Origin: JAZKFT01 sp043760535
GTDB taxonomy: Bacteria > Bacteroidota > Bacteroidia > Chitinophagales > Chitinophagaceae
DNA length: 25,662 nt
Reading direction: 5' to 3'
NCBI GenBank assembly: GCA_043760535.1
Contig: JAYUOV010000294.1
Location: 1-25,662 of the forward strand
Shown here: one piece after another, positions 1 to 7,801 of the stretch
Layout: each line of letters begins with the position of its first letter
Position numbering within the stretch: position 1 is the stretch's first letter
The notes under the pieces: model-generated
Told to the model about the DNA's origin: nothing
The model's database searches: none
Seen by the model: only the letters and a program-made list of their open reading frames with translations
Position numbers and translations under genes: made by a program

Positions 1-36
1 CTCTAAATCAGCCCTTTTACCAATAGCAAAAAAGTG

Positions 37-44
37 TACGTTTG
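37..44 (+). promoter_or_regulatory. Candidate -7 promoter box of dnaN
   Basis: The sequence TACGTTTG fits the Bacteroidota -7 consensus TAnnTTTG and lies 27 bases before the dnaN start codon at 72. The -33 TTTG element is not clear: only a T-rich run is seen at 15-18, about where it should be. The call rests on one short motif. Confidence 0.4.
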
Positions 45-71
45 CTGAAATACAAAAATCAACAACCTGCC

Positions 72-1187
72 ATGAAGTTTATCGTATCCTCATCTGCCCT
101 ACTTAAACAATTACAACAAATAATCGGGGTTATTAATGCCAATACGGTACTGCCCATATTGGAAGATTACCTTTTTGAAGTAGATAAAAATACATTGAGT
201 GTAACTGCCACCGACCTAGAAACTGTGATGCAGATCCAACTGGACATTGAGGCCAAAGACAATGGCAAAGTGTGTATTCCTGCCAGAATACTTATGGACA
301 GTTTAAAAAACCTGCCCGACCAGCCGCTTACCTTTAGTATTGATAAAAATTACGCAATAGAAATTACTAGCGACAATGGTAAGTATAAGGTAATGGGCGA
401 AAACCCCGATAATTTCCCCAAAGCACCGGTGGCTGACGAAACCACATCGTTTACCATGAGTAGCACAGCATTGTTAAATGCTATTAATAAAACATTGTTT
501 GCCGTTAGTAGCGATGATCTTCGGCCTGCTATGACTGGTGTATTTTTTGAAATGCTTGCCGATGGCTTGCAGTGTGTGGCCACCGATGCACACCGCCTAG
601 TACGTTACAAACGCACCGATGTAAGCTGCCCGAAGCAGGATACGTTTATTGTTCCTAAAAAGCCTTTGACCTTACTTAAAAATGCCCTGCCCAATAACGA
701 TGACGAACTAACAGTGAGTTACAACAGCAACCATTTATTTGTGGTACATGGCACTACACAAATGAGCTGCCGCCTAATAGATGCCCGTTTTCCCGACTAT
801 AAAGTGGTAATACCTGCAGATAACCCTTATCGCCTTACGGTAAACAAAGCCGACTTTCAGAGTGCTTTGCGCCGGGTAAGTATTTTTAGCAATAAGAGTA
901 CCAACCAGGTGGCACTTACCATTAGCGGAAGCCTGCTACAACTTGCCGCACAGGATATTGATTTTAGCTTTGAAGGCAACGAAAGAATGAACTGCCAATA
1001 CACCGGCGAAGACATGTCTATAGCATTTAACGCCCGTTTTTTAATAGAAATGCTAAATGCCGCAGAAACGAATGAAGTAGTATTGGAACTGAGCACCTCC
1101 ACCAAAGCGGGCCTTATTAAACCAAGCGAACAAGCCGAAGGCGAAGATGTGCTAATGCTGGTAATGCCGCTGATGTTAAATAATTAG
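72..1187 (+). CDS. dnaN: DNA polymerase III beta subunit (sliding clamp)
   Basis: This is the ring-shaped processivity clamp that tethers DNA polymerase III to DNA and recruits other replication and repair proteins. The 371-residue length fits the family, and the three repeated clamp domains can be followed. Recognisable parts are the N-terminal MKFIVSSSALLKQLQ, the central LRPAMTGVFFE and ATDAHRLV segments typical of DnaN, and the C-terminal VLMLVMPLML, which forms part of the partner-binding pocket. An in-frame ATG at 42 would add ten residues (MLKYKNQQPA). The ATG at 72 is preferred because homologues begin with MKF and because a likely -7 promoter box at 37-44 overlaps the upstream ATG. 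A hairpin terminator follows at 1213-1245, so the gene is probably monocistronic at its 3' end. The neighbours are not dnaA or recF. Confidence 0.97.
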   Translation: MKFIVSSSALLKQLQQIIGVINANTVLPILEDYLFEVDKNTLSVTATDLETVMQIQLDIEAKDNGKVCIPARILMDSLKNLPDQPLTFSIDKNYAIEITSDNGKYKVMGENPDNFPKAPVADETTSFTMSSTALLNAINKTLFAVSSDDLRPAMTGVFFEMLADGLQCVATDAHRLVRYKRTDVSCPKQDTFIVPKKPLTLLKNALPNNDDELTVSYNSNHLFVVHGTTQMSCRLIDARFPDYKVVIPADNPYRLTVNKADFQSALRRVSIFSNKSTNQVALTISGSLLQLAAQDIDFSFEGNERMNCQYTGEDMSIAFNARFLIEMLNAAETNEVVLELSTSTKAGLIKPSEQAEGEDVLMLVMPLMLNN

Positions 1188-1212
1188 AAAATTACTTGCT
1201 GCTTTTACCTAG

Positions 1213-1245
1213 TCTCCTCTTGCATTTGCAATGGGAGATTTTTTT
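1213..1245 (+). terminator. Rho-independent terminator of dnaN
   Basis: A stem TCTCC/GGAGA (1213-1217 with 1234-1238) continues, after a small internal loop, into TTGC/GCAA around an ATTT loop. A run of seven T follows at 1239-1245. It lies 25 bases after the dnaN stop codon, in the right orientation for that gene. Confidence 0.75.
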
Positions 1246-1296
1246 GTAAAAAAATAATTGGCGAACCTTTTATGAAAGATTTAGTTAATATGAATC

Positions 1297-1481
1297 GTTA
1301 CTAATTAACCCGAGTTCGGGATAAGCAAAATCGATATTAGGGTAGAATGACGCCCCAATTGAGCTTTGCCTTAGCATTGTAGTTACAACATTTTGGTATA
1401 AAGGATTCAGCAATTGTTCCAAAACCAAATCGGGGCGGTATTTTAAGTAGGCCTTACACCGAACTCAGGTTAATTAGTTAC
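1297..1481. mobile_element. MITE-like element with 23-bp terminal inverted repeats
   Basis: The left arm 1297-1319 and the right arm 1459-1481 are inverted repeats matching at 21 of 23 positions (core CTAATTAACC then GAGTTCGG). A second inner pair, CGCCCCAATT at 1351-1360 and its near complement at 1428-1437, makes most of the 185-bp segment a long imperfect palindrome. No coding frame of note lies inside and no convincing target-site duplication is visible. The layout suits a miniature inverted-repeat transposable element or the collapsed ends of an insertion sequence; the family is not identified. It fills almost the whole gap between the dnaN terminator and the next gene, whose ATG lies 10 bases past the right arm. 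Confidence 0.65.
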
Positions 1482-1491
1482 CCATTTTTAC

Positions 1492-2127
1492 ATGACCTTT
1501 TCTTTTAAAATAAATACTGCTATTGCAACTGCACTGTTTATAACAACTTGCCAAACCAGTTCGGGAATTCCGGCGGCTACTAAAAATCTGGCACCCTTTA
1601 TTGCTTTTGTCGAAAAAAATGGAAGCGATGGAATACTACAGCTAGACAGTTCTGTTTTTAATACTCATTTACAAAAACTAAAAAAATATGCAGCAGCCAA
1701 TGGCCATGCAACCAACTATGCCATGCTAGTAGATTTAGGCATGCACAGCGATGATAAAATTATGCACGCCGGGCTGGTAACGCATGGCAGCTGTGCATCA
1801 ACTTTACAGCCTGGGGAGCGAACCTATTCTAATGTAAACGGCAGCCTTTGCTCCTCGCTGGGTAGGTATAAAATTGGTGTTAGTTACCAAGGTGTTTTTG
1901 GGCTGGCTTACAGGCTGCACGGCTTAGACCGCACTAATACCAACGCTTTTATTAGGGCCGTAGTATTACACAGCCATAGCTGCGTACCAAACAAAGCAAC
2001 CACAGAAGCCATCTGCCAAAGCTGGGGATGCCCCACTATTTCATTCACTTTTTTACAAACCATCAGTAGATTTATTGATGCTTCGGCTAAGCCTATTTTA
2101 CTGGCAATTTATGATAGCAATAGATAA
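1492..2127 (+). CDS. L,D-transpeptidase catalytic-domain (YkuD_2-type) protein, exported
   Basis: This 211-residue protein resembles the murein L,D-transpeptidase family (YkuD_2/PF13645 type) that cross-links or modifies peptidoglycan outside the cytoplasmic membrane. Features seen are the SNVNGSLCSSLGRYKIG segment (about 113-129), a YRLHGLD segment (140-146), a histidine-rich VVLHSHSC segment (157-164) supplying the probable active-site His, and WGCP with the probable catalytic Cys180. The N-terminus (about 1-20) is hydrophobic and ends at Cys20 in FITTC. This could be a signal peptide or a lipoprotein signal, but the lipobox is non-standard. The start codon is only 10 bases past a MITE-like element, so any promoter must lie in that element or read through it. 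Fold assignment is confident; substrate and true cross-linking activity are inferred. Confidence 0.8.
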   Translation: MTFSFKINTAIATALFITTCQTSSGIPAATKNLAPFIAFVEKNGSDGILQLDSSVFNTHLQKLKKYAAANGHATNYAMLVDLGMHSDDKIMHAGLVTHGSCASTLQPGERTYSNVNGSLCSSLGRYKIGVSYQGVFGLAYRLHGLDRTNTNAFIRAVVLHSHSCVPNKATTEAICQSWGCPTISFTFLQTISRFIDASAKPILLAIYDSNR

Positions 2128-2225
2128 GTTTGTGGCTATCATCTTTACACCCGTATCATCTTTTAGGCTTTAGACAACTATTGTTTAATTGAGTTTACTA
2201 ACTTTACTCAAAAAATTTAAAGATT

Positions 2226-3014
2226 ATGGCAAAAGCACATGAAATAGATTACAAAATCTATGGTGAAGAAATGCAGTATGTGGAAATAGAACTGGATCCT
2301 GAAGAAACGGCCGTGGCCGAAAGCGGAGCGTTTATGATGATGGACGAAGGCATACAAATGCAAACCATTTTTGGCGATGGCAGCGGCCAGCAAGGTGGCG
2401 GACTTTTAAACAAATTATTTAGTGCAGGTAAAAGATTGCTTACCGGGGAGAGCCTTTTTATGACTGCCTTTACGAATATAGGGCAGGGCAAAAAGAAAGT
2501 GGCTTTTGCATCGCCTTATCCGGGTAAAATAATAGCAATGGATTTGGTACAGCTGCAGGGCAAACTGGTGTGCCAAAAAGATGCTTTTCTCTGTGCTGCC
2601 AAGGGCGTAAGTGTAGGCATTGAGTTTCAGCGAAAGCTGGGCACTGGCCTGTTTGGCGGCGAAGGCTTTATTATGCAAAAGCTAGAAGGCGACGGGATGG
2701 CCTTTGTACATGCAGGTGGCCATGTGTTTATGCGTGTATTACAGCCGGGAGAACTGCTTAAAATAGATACGGGCTGTGTAGTGGCATACACTAAAAATAT
2801 AGAATACGATGTACAATTTGTGGGTGGTATTCGTAATACGATATTCGGTGGCGAAGGTTTGTTTTTTGCCACCCTGCGTGGGCCCGGAACGGTGTGGATA
2901 CAAACGCTGCCTGTAAGCCGTTTGGCCTCTCGTATTTTAGCGTATGGAACTACCACTCAAAAAGATGAAGGCAGTGTACTTGGCGGATTGGGAAATTTAT
3001 TGGGCGGCAGGTAA
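2226..3014 (+). CDS. TIGR00266 / AIM24 family protein
   Basis: The 262-residue protein belongs to the AIM24 (TIGR00266) family, a double-stranded beta-helix fold of unknown biochemical role in bacteria; the yeast relative AIM24 is mitochondrial. The sequence shows the usual glycine-rich repeats: an N-terminal VEIELDPEETAVAESGAF, a central ICxAxG-like LCAAKGVSVGIEF, and FGGEGFIMQKLEGDG and FGGEGLFFATLRGPG, which are the two characteristic FGGEG motifs. The C-terminus ends in a glycine-rich tail (VLGGLGNLLGGR). No signal peptide or membrane segment is seen, so it is probably cytoplasmic. It stands alone, 98 bases after the L,D-transpeptidase, with a strong hairpin about 90 bases downstream. Family membership is near certain; function is not known. 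Confidence 0.9.
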   Translation: MAKAHEIDYKIYGEEMQYVEIELDPEETAVAESGAFMMMDEGIQMQTIFGDGSGQQGGGLLNKLFSAGKRLLTGESLFMTAFTNIGQGKKKVAFASPYPGKIIAMDLVQLQGKLVCQKDAFLCAAKGVSVGIEFQRKLGTGLFGGEGFIMQKLEGDGMAFVHAGGHVFMRVLQPGELLKIDTGCVVAYTKNIEYDVQFVGGIRNTIFGGEGLFFATLRGPGTVWIQTLPVSRLASRILAYGTTTQKDEGSVLGGLGNLLGGR

Positions 3015-3102
3015 TTTAAAAAGATTGAAATAAAAAACAAGTGAGTTCAAGTAATAAATGCAACTTTTTTTAATCATTGAATATGAGGGAAATAGCCAGA
3101 CA

Positions 3103-3170
3103 CAATTCGCCAATACCCCCTTTTGAACTATGTGCCGGGGGTGTTGGCGAATTGGGTTTGGCGGTTTTTT
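3103..3170 (+). terminator. Long hairpin with T-run after the TIGR00266 gene
   Basis: Two 18-base arms (3103-3120 and 3137-3154) pair along their full length. The single non-Watson-Crick position is a T/G that would be a U-G wobble in RNA. The loop is 16 bases. A run of six T at 3165-3170 follows after a short GC-rich spacer. It could be a rho-independent terminator for the TIGR00266 gene or a dispersed hairpin repeat; the spacer before the T-run is longer than usual. Otherwise 3015-3298 holds nothing coding that I can see. Confidence 0.55.
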
Positions 3171-3298
3171 AGTTGTACTATTATGAAATTAAACAACTTA
3201 AAAAATTGCATTTACAAGTTGAATCTGGCACATTTTAGTAGTTGAAATTGAAAAAAATAAGCAGACATGACTTTTGGGGCTCAATTCCAGAGTTCTTT

Positions 3299-3394
3299 AT
3301 TTGTATTTAAGTGGCCAAAAAGTATAGATTAATACAACTATGATTTCTATATTTGTATTTAAGTGGTACAAAATAAGAGATAAGTACAAATATA
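3299..3394 (+). promoter_or_regulatory. Repeated TTGTA half-sites and -7 box upstream of the AAA ATPase
   Basis: A 16-base sequence ATTTGTATTTAAGTGG occurs exactly twice, at 3299-3314 and 3351-3366. Reverse-oriented copies of its core occur between and after them (AATACAA at 3331-3337, TACAAATATA at 3385-3394), so half-sites alternate in direction. The last copy and TATATTTGTA at 3348-3357 form a 10-bp perfect inverted repeat. TATATTTG at 3348-3355 also fits the TAnnTTTG -7 consensus. The arrangement looks like an operator region controlling the gene at 3407. The binding protein is unknown and no regulator gene lies beside it. Confidence 0.45.
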
Positions 3395-3406
3395 AAACAA
3401 CAAACC

Positions 3407-4825
3407 ATGGTAGGTCGCAAAGAACAAACCCAAAACATGATGGATGCAATACTGGCAAAAAAACCAGCATTTATAGCTGTTACGGGCAGGCGTAGGGTAG
3501 GCAAAACACACTTAATAGAGCAGGTTTTTAAAGATTACATTTGCTTTAGACTTACAGGCATACAAAACCATGGCATTGCCGCACAACTCAAAAATTTTAC
3601 AAAAAAACTCTCAGAACACAGCAATAGCCCATTTATAACGCAGCCAGCCAATTGGCAGGATGCTTTTATTCAGCTAAGAGCCCATCTCAATACATTACCA
3701 AAAGACAAAAAGCAAGTAATTTTTATAGACGAGCTGCCTTGGGTGCAAACATTGCGGTCGGGTTTTTTACAGTTACTAGCACATTTATGGAACGACTATC
3801 TTTCTAAAGAACCACATTTTATACTAGTAGTGTGTGGCTCTGCCACTTCGTGGATTACTAAAAATATTTTAAACGATAAAGGTGGATTGCATAACCGGGT
3901 TACCGAAACGATTACCCTTAAACCGTTTACCCTGGATGAAACCAAAGCCTTTTTTACAGAAAAGAAAATGGTTTTTACGAACCAGCACCTGATGGAAATA
4001 TACATGGCTTTTGGCGGCATCCCCTATTATCTGGACTTAATAAAAAAAGGAGAAAGCCCGGCTGTAACCATAGAACGCCTCTGCTTTGCAGCTAACGGGC
4101 CACTAAAAACCGAGTATGATAATTTATACAAGGCCTTGTTCTACAATGCCAAAGACCACGAAGCTATTGTGGCTACCCTGGCCAAAAGCAATGCAGGCAT
4201 TACCCGTGAAGCTATTTTAAAACAAAGCAAAGTAACTAATGGCGGCCCCTACAAAAGAGCCATGGAAGACTTATTACTTACAGGTTTTGTAGAAGAAAGC
4301 AACATTTTTGGAAAAATAAAACGCGGCTCCTTGTTTCGGCTTATAGATGAATACTCGGTTTTTTACCACCGCTTTATAAAACCTAACAATACTTATACCG
4401 AAGGAATGTGGCAGCAAATAGCAGCATCGCAACCCTATAAAATATGGCAGGGCTATGCTTTTGAGGCTATTTGCAAGAAGCATATTTCTGAAATAAAAAG
4501 TAAAATGGGCGTAGCAGCAGTATATGCGGAGGTAGCCTCGCACAGTACCAAAAGCGCCAACGATAAAACGGGTTTTCAGATAGATTTGTTGCTGGATAGA
4601 AAAGACGATACTATTAACCTGTTTGAAATAAAATATTACAGCACCGCATTTTTAATAGATAAGGTCTACGCCAAAAAATTACAGGAACGTAAAGAAATGT
4701 TTAGGCAACAAACCGGAACCCGAAAGCAGTTATTTACAACCCTTGTAAGCTTTAATGGCATTGTGCAAAATGAATATGCCATGGAGGCGGTGGATGCAGC
4801 CATTGATTTTTCGGAGTTGTTTTAA
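3407..4825 (+). CDS. AAA ATPase with C-terminal PD-(D/E)XK-like (DUF234/DUF4143-type) domain
   Basis: This 472-residue protein has an N-terminal P-loop ATPase: Walker A GRRRVGKT at 27-34 and Walker B VIFIDEL at 104-110. A middle winged-helix-like region follows. The C-terminal domain carries GYAFE (349-353), an Asp in QIDLLLD (about 393) and EIK (407-409), the spacing of a PD-(D/E)XK nuclease-like site. Proteins of this build are abundant in Bacteroidota and archaea, often in many copies, and their role is unclear; links to mobile elements or defence have been proposed. The ATG at 3407 is chosen because the family starts directly with a VGRKxE motif. The gene has its own repeat-bearing upstream region and ends 45 bases from the convergent glucosidase gene. 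DNA cleavage is not demonstrated by sequence alone. Confidence 0.85.
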   Translation: MVGRKEQTQNMMDAILAKKPAFIAVTGRRRVGKTHLIEQVFKDYICFRLTGIQNHGIAAQLKNFTKKLSEHSNSPFITQPANWQDAFIQLRAHLNTLPKDKKQVIFIDELPWVQTLRSGFLQLLAHLWNDYLSKEPHFILVVCGSATSWITKNILNDKGGLHNRVTETITLKPFTLDETKAFFTEKKMVFTNQHLMEIYMAFGGIPYYLDLIKKGESPAVTIERLCFAANGPLKTEYDNLYKALFYNAKDHEAIVATLAKSNAGITREAILKQSKVTNGGPYKRAMEDLLLTGFVEESNIFGKIKRGSLFRLIDEYSVFYHRFIKPNNTYTEGMWQQIAASQPYKIWQGYAFEAICKKHISEIKSKMGVAAVYAEVASHSTKSANDKTGFQIDLLLDRKDDTINLFEIKYYSTAFLIDKVYAKKLQERKEMFRQQTGTRKQLFTTLVSFNGIVQNEYAMEAVDAAIDFSELF

Positions 4826-4870
4826 CACCAACCAACCAACAAGCACAAATCACAAATCTTACATCATAAA

Positions 4871-7486
4871 TCAATACTGCCCTTCTATCAGCTTCGCCAC
4901 AAGCCCGGTCCAGCCGGTTTGGTGGCTGGCACCTGCACCACGGCCGTTATCGCCATGAAAGTATTCGTAAAATAGGATGTAGTTTTTAAAGTGTGGGTCG
5001 TTCTGCATTTTTTCATCATCGCCAAACACAGGCCTGCGGCCATCTTTGCCCCGTTTAAAAATGCTGATGAGCCGTTGGCTAATTTCACGGGCTGCTGTTT
5101 TAAGGCTTACCATATTGCCGCTGCCAATCGGCATTTCTACCTGTAAATGATCGCCGTAATAGTTATCAAATTTTTGGAGGCTTTCTATTAGCAAATAATT
5201 TACCGGAAACCAAACAGGGCCCCGCCAATTGCTATTGCCGCCAAACATATCACTGTCGCTTTCGGCAGGTGTGTAGCGGATGCTGTATTTATGGCCTGCA
5301 AGAACCAATTCAAAAGGTTTTTCGTCGTACACTTTCGATAAAGCACGGATGCCGTAATCGCTTAAAAATTCGGTTTCGTCCAGCAGCCTTCTTAATATGG
5401 CTTGCAGCTTGTCGCCCCATACCAGCGATAGCAGGTGCTTACTGGTAATACCGCTCTGCTCCCACCGTGGCACAAGCTTGCTAAGGTCGGGCCGGCTCTC
5501 AAAATACCATTGCAACCGCCTGGCAAATTCGGGGTTTTTGGTTAGTGTTTCATCGTCTATTACTTCTACCGCAAACAATGGAATTAGCCCAACCAAACTA
5601 CGTACCCGAAGCCGTATTTTTTGGTCGGGCATCATAATGGCATCGTAGAAAAATTCATCGTCTTTACTCCACAGGTTGTACTGGTCTTCTATATGCGTCA
5701 TGGCCTTGGCTATGTGCAGAAAATGCTCGAAGAATTTAAGTGCAATGTGCTGGTACGTAGGATTGTTATTGCTGAGTTCCAAAGCAATTTTCATCATGTT
5801 AAGGCAGTACATGGCCATCCAGCCGGTGGCATCACTTTGTTCCAAAGATCCCCCATGGGGCAGTTGCCAGTTACGGTCGAAGAGGCCAATATTATCCAGC
5901 CCCAAAAAGCCGCCCTGAAAAATATTGTTGTTGTTGCTGTCTTTTTGATTTACCCACCAAGTAAAATTAATCATCAATTTGTGGTAGATAATCTCTAGAA
6001 ATGCATAGTCGGGTTTGTGATTGTACTGCTTATCTATTTCAAAAACCCGGATGGCAGCCCAGGCATGAACGGGTGGGTTTACATCGTTAAAATTCCACTC
6101 GTAAGCAGGCAGCTGCCCGTTGGGGTGCATGTATAATTCCTGCGTAAGCAGCAGCAATTGCTGTTTAGCAAACCCCGCATCTACCATGGCAAGTGGTAGC
6201 GTATGAAATGCCAGATCCCACGCAGCGTACCAAGGATATTCCCAGTTATCGGGCATGCTTACAATGCTGGCATTATGCAGGTGTTGCCAGTCTTTATTTC
6301 GTTCAAAATTTCTTTTTACCACTATATCAGTTCCTGGCTTTGGGTTTTTAAGCCATTGGTGAATGCTAAAATAATAATATTGTTTAGTCCACAGCATGCC
6401 GGCAAGAGCCTGCCGCTGTATCATTTTATCCTCGGCACTGGTAATTTTTTTCTGTATTTCTGCATAAAAAAGATCGGCCTCTTTTATGCGGTTTTCAAAC
6501 AGGTTTTCCAGTTCTTTTTGTTCCAGTACATCTTCGGGCCTGCTCAGTTGCAAATAAATTACCTGTTTGCTGTTAGCGGGTATGGTAAGTATATAAAGTG
6601 CCGCAGCTTTTGTACCTTTCTGTTTTGGGTTGATGGCCTTGCTATTGCCATTTACCAGGTAATTATTGATGCCATCCTTATAGTACAATTTGGGGTCGGG
6701 CTGGTGCCCAAAAATGGCCGGATTGGTTTCGTTATCACAAAACATCAGGGCTTCTGCATCGGGGCAATGCAGCACCAGATTACCTAAAACCGGGTGGCTA
6801 GCGGCAATTGTTTCTTCGTCGGCAGCAATTAGTTGCGGATGAAAATCTAAAGTGCTGTACTGCCAGGTATTTCTAAAAAAAAGCTGAGGTATTACCTCTA
6901 GTGTAGCCCTACGCTTTGCGTGGTTTTCTATTGTAATACGGATGCCCGTGCTGTTGGGTTTGTGCTTGGCGTATTCCACATGCACATCGTAGTAATCATC
7001 TTTTTCAAAAATGCCGGTATCGGATAGTTCATACTCCGGCTGCAAGCGGTTTCGCTTATTGTTCTCTTTGTGTAATGTGGCGTATGGAAATTCTTTGCCC
7101 GGGTACTTGTACAGGTAGTGCATGTACGAGTGGGTGGGCGTACTATCTAGGTAGTAGTATAGTTCTTTTACATCTTCGCCATGGTTGCCCTCGGGGCCGG
7201 TAAGGCCAAATAAGCGTTCTTTTAAAAAGGGGTCTTTCTGGTTCCAGAGTGCCAGCGAAAAACAAAGCCGTTGTTTCTCATCACTAAAGCCGGCAAGGCC
7301 ATCTTCTCCCCAGCGGTATGCATACCCACGGCTGCGATCGTGGCTAATGTAGCTCCATACATTACCATCCTCGCTATAGTCTTCTCTTACGGTTGCCCAT
7401 TGGCGCTCACTCATATACGGACCCCAAAAAAGCCAGTTTTCTTTCTCCTCGTAATGTGCTGCCAGTCGTTTTTTTTCAGGGTTCAT
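4871..7486 (-). CDS. GH63-type (MGH1-like) glucosidase
   Basis: At 871 residues this matches the full length of the bacterial 'glucosidase' family related to glycoside hydrolase family 63, whose (alpha/alpha)6 barrel hydrolyses alpha-glucosidic bonds. Recognisable parts are the N-terminal EERxxWxxWGPYxSERQWxTVREDYS-like region, the WYAAWDLAFHTLPLA segment in the barrel, the GH63 hallmark NWRGPVW (about 753-759) and a C-terminal HQTGWTGLVAKLI. No signal peptide is seen, so the enzyme is probably cytoplasmic and may act on trehalose-, glycogen- or glucosylglycerate-like compounds; the exact substrate cannot be read from sequence. The ATG at 7484-7486 gives the usual family N-terminus. A perfect 10-bp palindrome lies 22-45 bases upstream. 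The gene is transcribed alone, convergent with the AAA ATPase and 315 bases from MoxR. Confidence 0.88.
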   Translation of the reverse strand: MNPEKKRLAAHYEEKENWLFWGPYMSERQWATVREDYSEDGNVWSYISHDRSRGYAYRWGEDGLAGFSDEKQRLCFSLALWNQKDPFLKERLFGLTGPEGNHGEDVKELYYYLDSTPTHSYMHYLYKYPGKEFPYATLHKENNKRNRLQPEYELSDTGIFEKDDYYDVHVEYAKHKPNSTGIRITIENHAKRRATLEVIPQLFFRNTWQYSTLDFHPQLIAADEETIAASHPVLGNLVLHCPDAEALMFCDNETNPAIFGHQPDPKLYYKDGINNYLVNGNSKAINPKQKGTKAAALYILTIPANSKQVIYLQLSRPEDVLEQKELENLFENRIKEADLFYAEIQKKITSAEDKMIQRQALAGMLWTKQYYYFSIHQWLKNPKPGTDIVVKRNFERNKDWQHLHNASIVSMPDNWEYPWYAAWDLAFHTLPLAMVDAGFAKQQLLLLTQELYMHPNGQLPAYEWNFNDVNPPVHAWAAIRVFEIDKQYNHKPDYAFLEIIYHKLMINFTWWVNQKDSNNNNIFQGGFLGLDNIGLFDRNWQLPHGGSLEQSDATGWMAMYCLNMMKIALELSNNNPTYQHIALKFFEHFLHIAKAMTHIEDQYNLWSKDDEFFYDAIMMPDQKIRLRVRSLVGLIPLFAVEVIDDETLTKNPEFARRLQWYFESRPDLSKLVPRWEQSGITSKHLLSLVWGDKLQAILRRLLDETEFLSDYGIRALSKVYDEKPFELVLAGHKYSIRYTPAESDSDMFGGNSNWRGPVWFPVNYLLIESLQKFDNYYGDHLQVEMPIGSGNMVSLKTAAREISQRLISIFKRGKDGRRPVFGDDEKMQNDPHFKNYILFYEYFHGDNGRGAGASHQTGWTGLVAKLIEGQY

Positions 7487-7801
7487 CGGTGTATTTTAAT
7501 AGGTAACCCCTATGCATTTATATGCATAGGGTGTGGCAGGCAACAATATAAAGAAAAAGTATTGTAGGCAAATAAAAGAAGATTGCCTTTAAGGAAAGAT
7601 GGTAAGCAGGGGAATAGCAATCGTTTGCTGTTTGGAAATAGGGAGGGGTGGATTAATAATTAAACTTTTCGAGTTTTAATATCCTTCCTTATCCTATAAT
7701 TTAAAGTACATTAATAACAAAATCAAAAAAGTATTCATTAAAGTCTGCGTTAAAAAAATGAATTTATTAAATACAAAAAATGGTAGGCTAAAAAAAAACC
7801 T
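7487..7801. promoter_or_regulatory. Intergenic region with palindrome before the glucosidase
   Basis: This 315-base gap separates the glucosidase start from the MoxR stop; both are on the minus strand. CCCTATGCAT (7508-7517) and its exact complement (7522-7531), with a 4-base loop, lie just upstream of the glucosidase ATG. They could be an operator or a 5' UTR hairpin. The remainder is AT-rich with no convincing gene; the tract after the MoxR stop is T-rich on the minus strand but has no clear stem. The short open frame at 7758 overlaps the MoxR end on the other strand and is not credible. Confidence 0.35.

Noticed and set aside
4755..4958. 67-codon plus-strand frame crossing the end of the AAA ATPase and the glucosidase tail
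   Set aside because: It is out of frame with one gene and antisense to the other, with no recognisable features.
4888..7567. Several open frames on the opposite strand and other frames across the glucosidase gene (for example 5621-5998, 6203-6787)
   Set aside because: They lie wholly or mostly within a well-conserved 871-residue gene, have no recognisable family features and are explained by its codon pattern.
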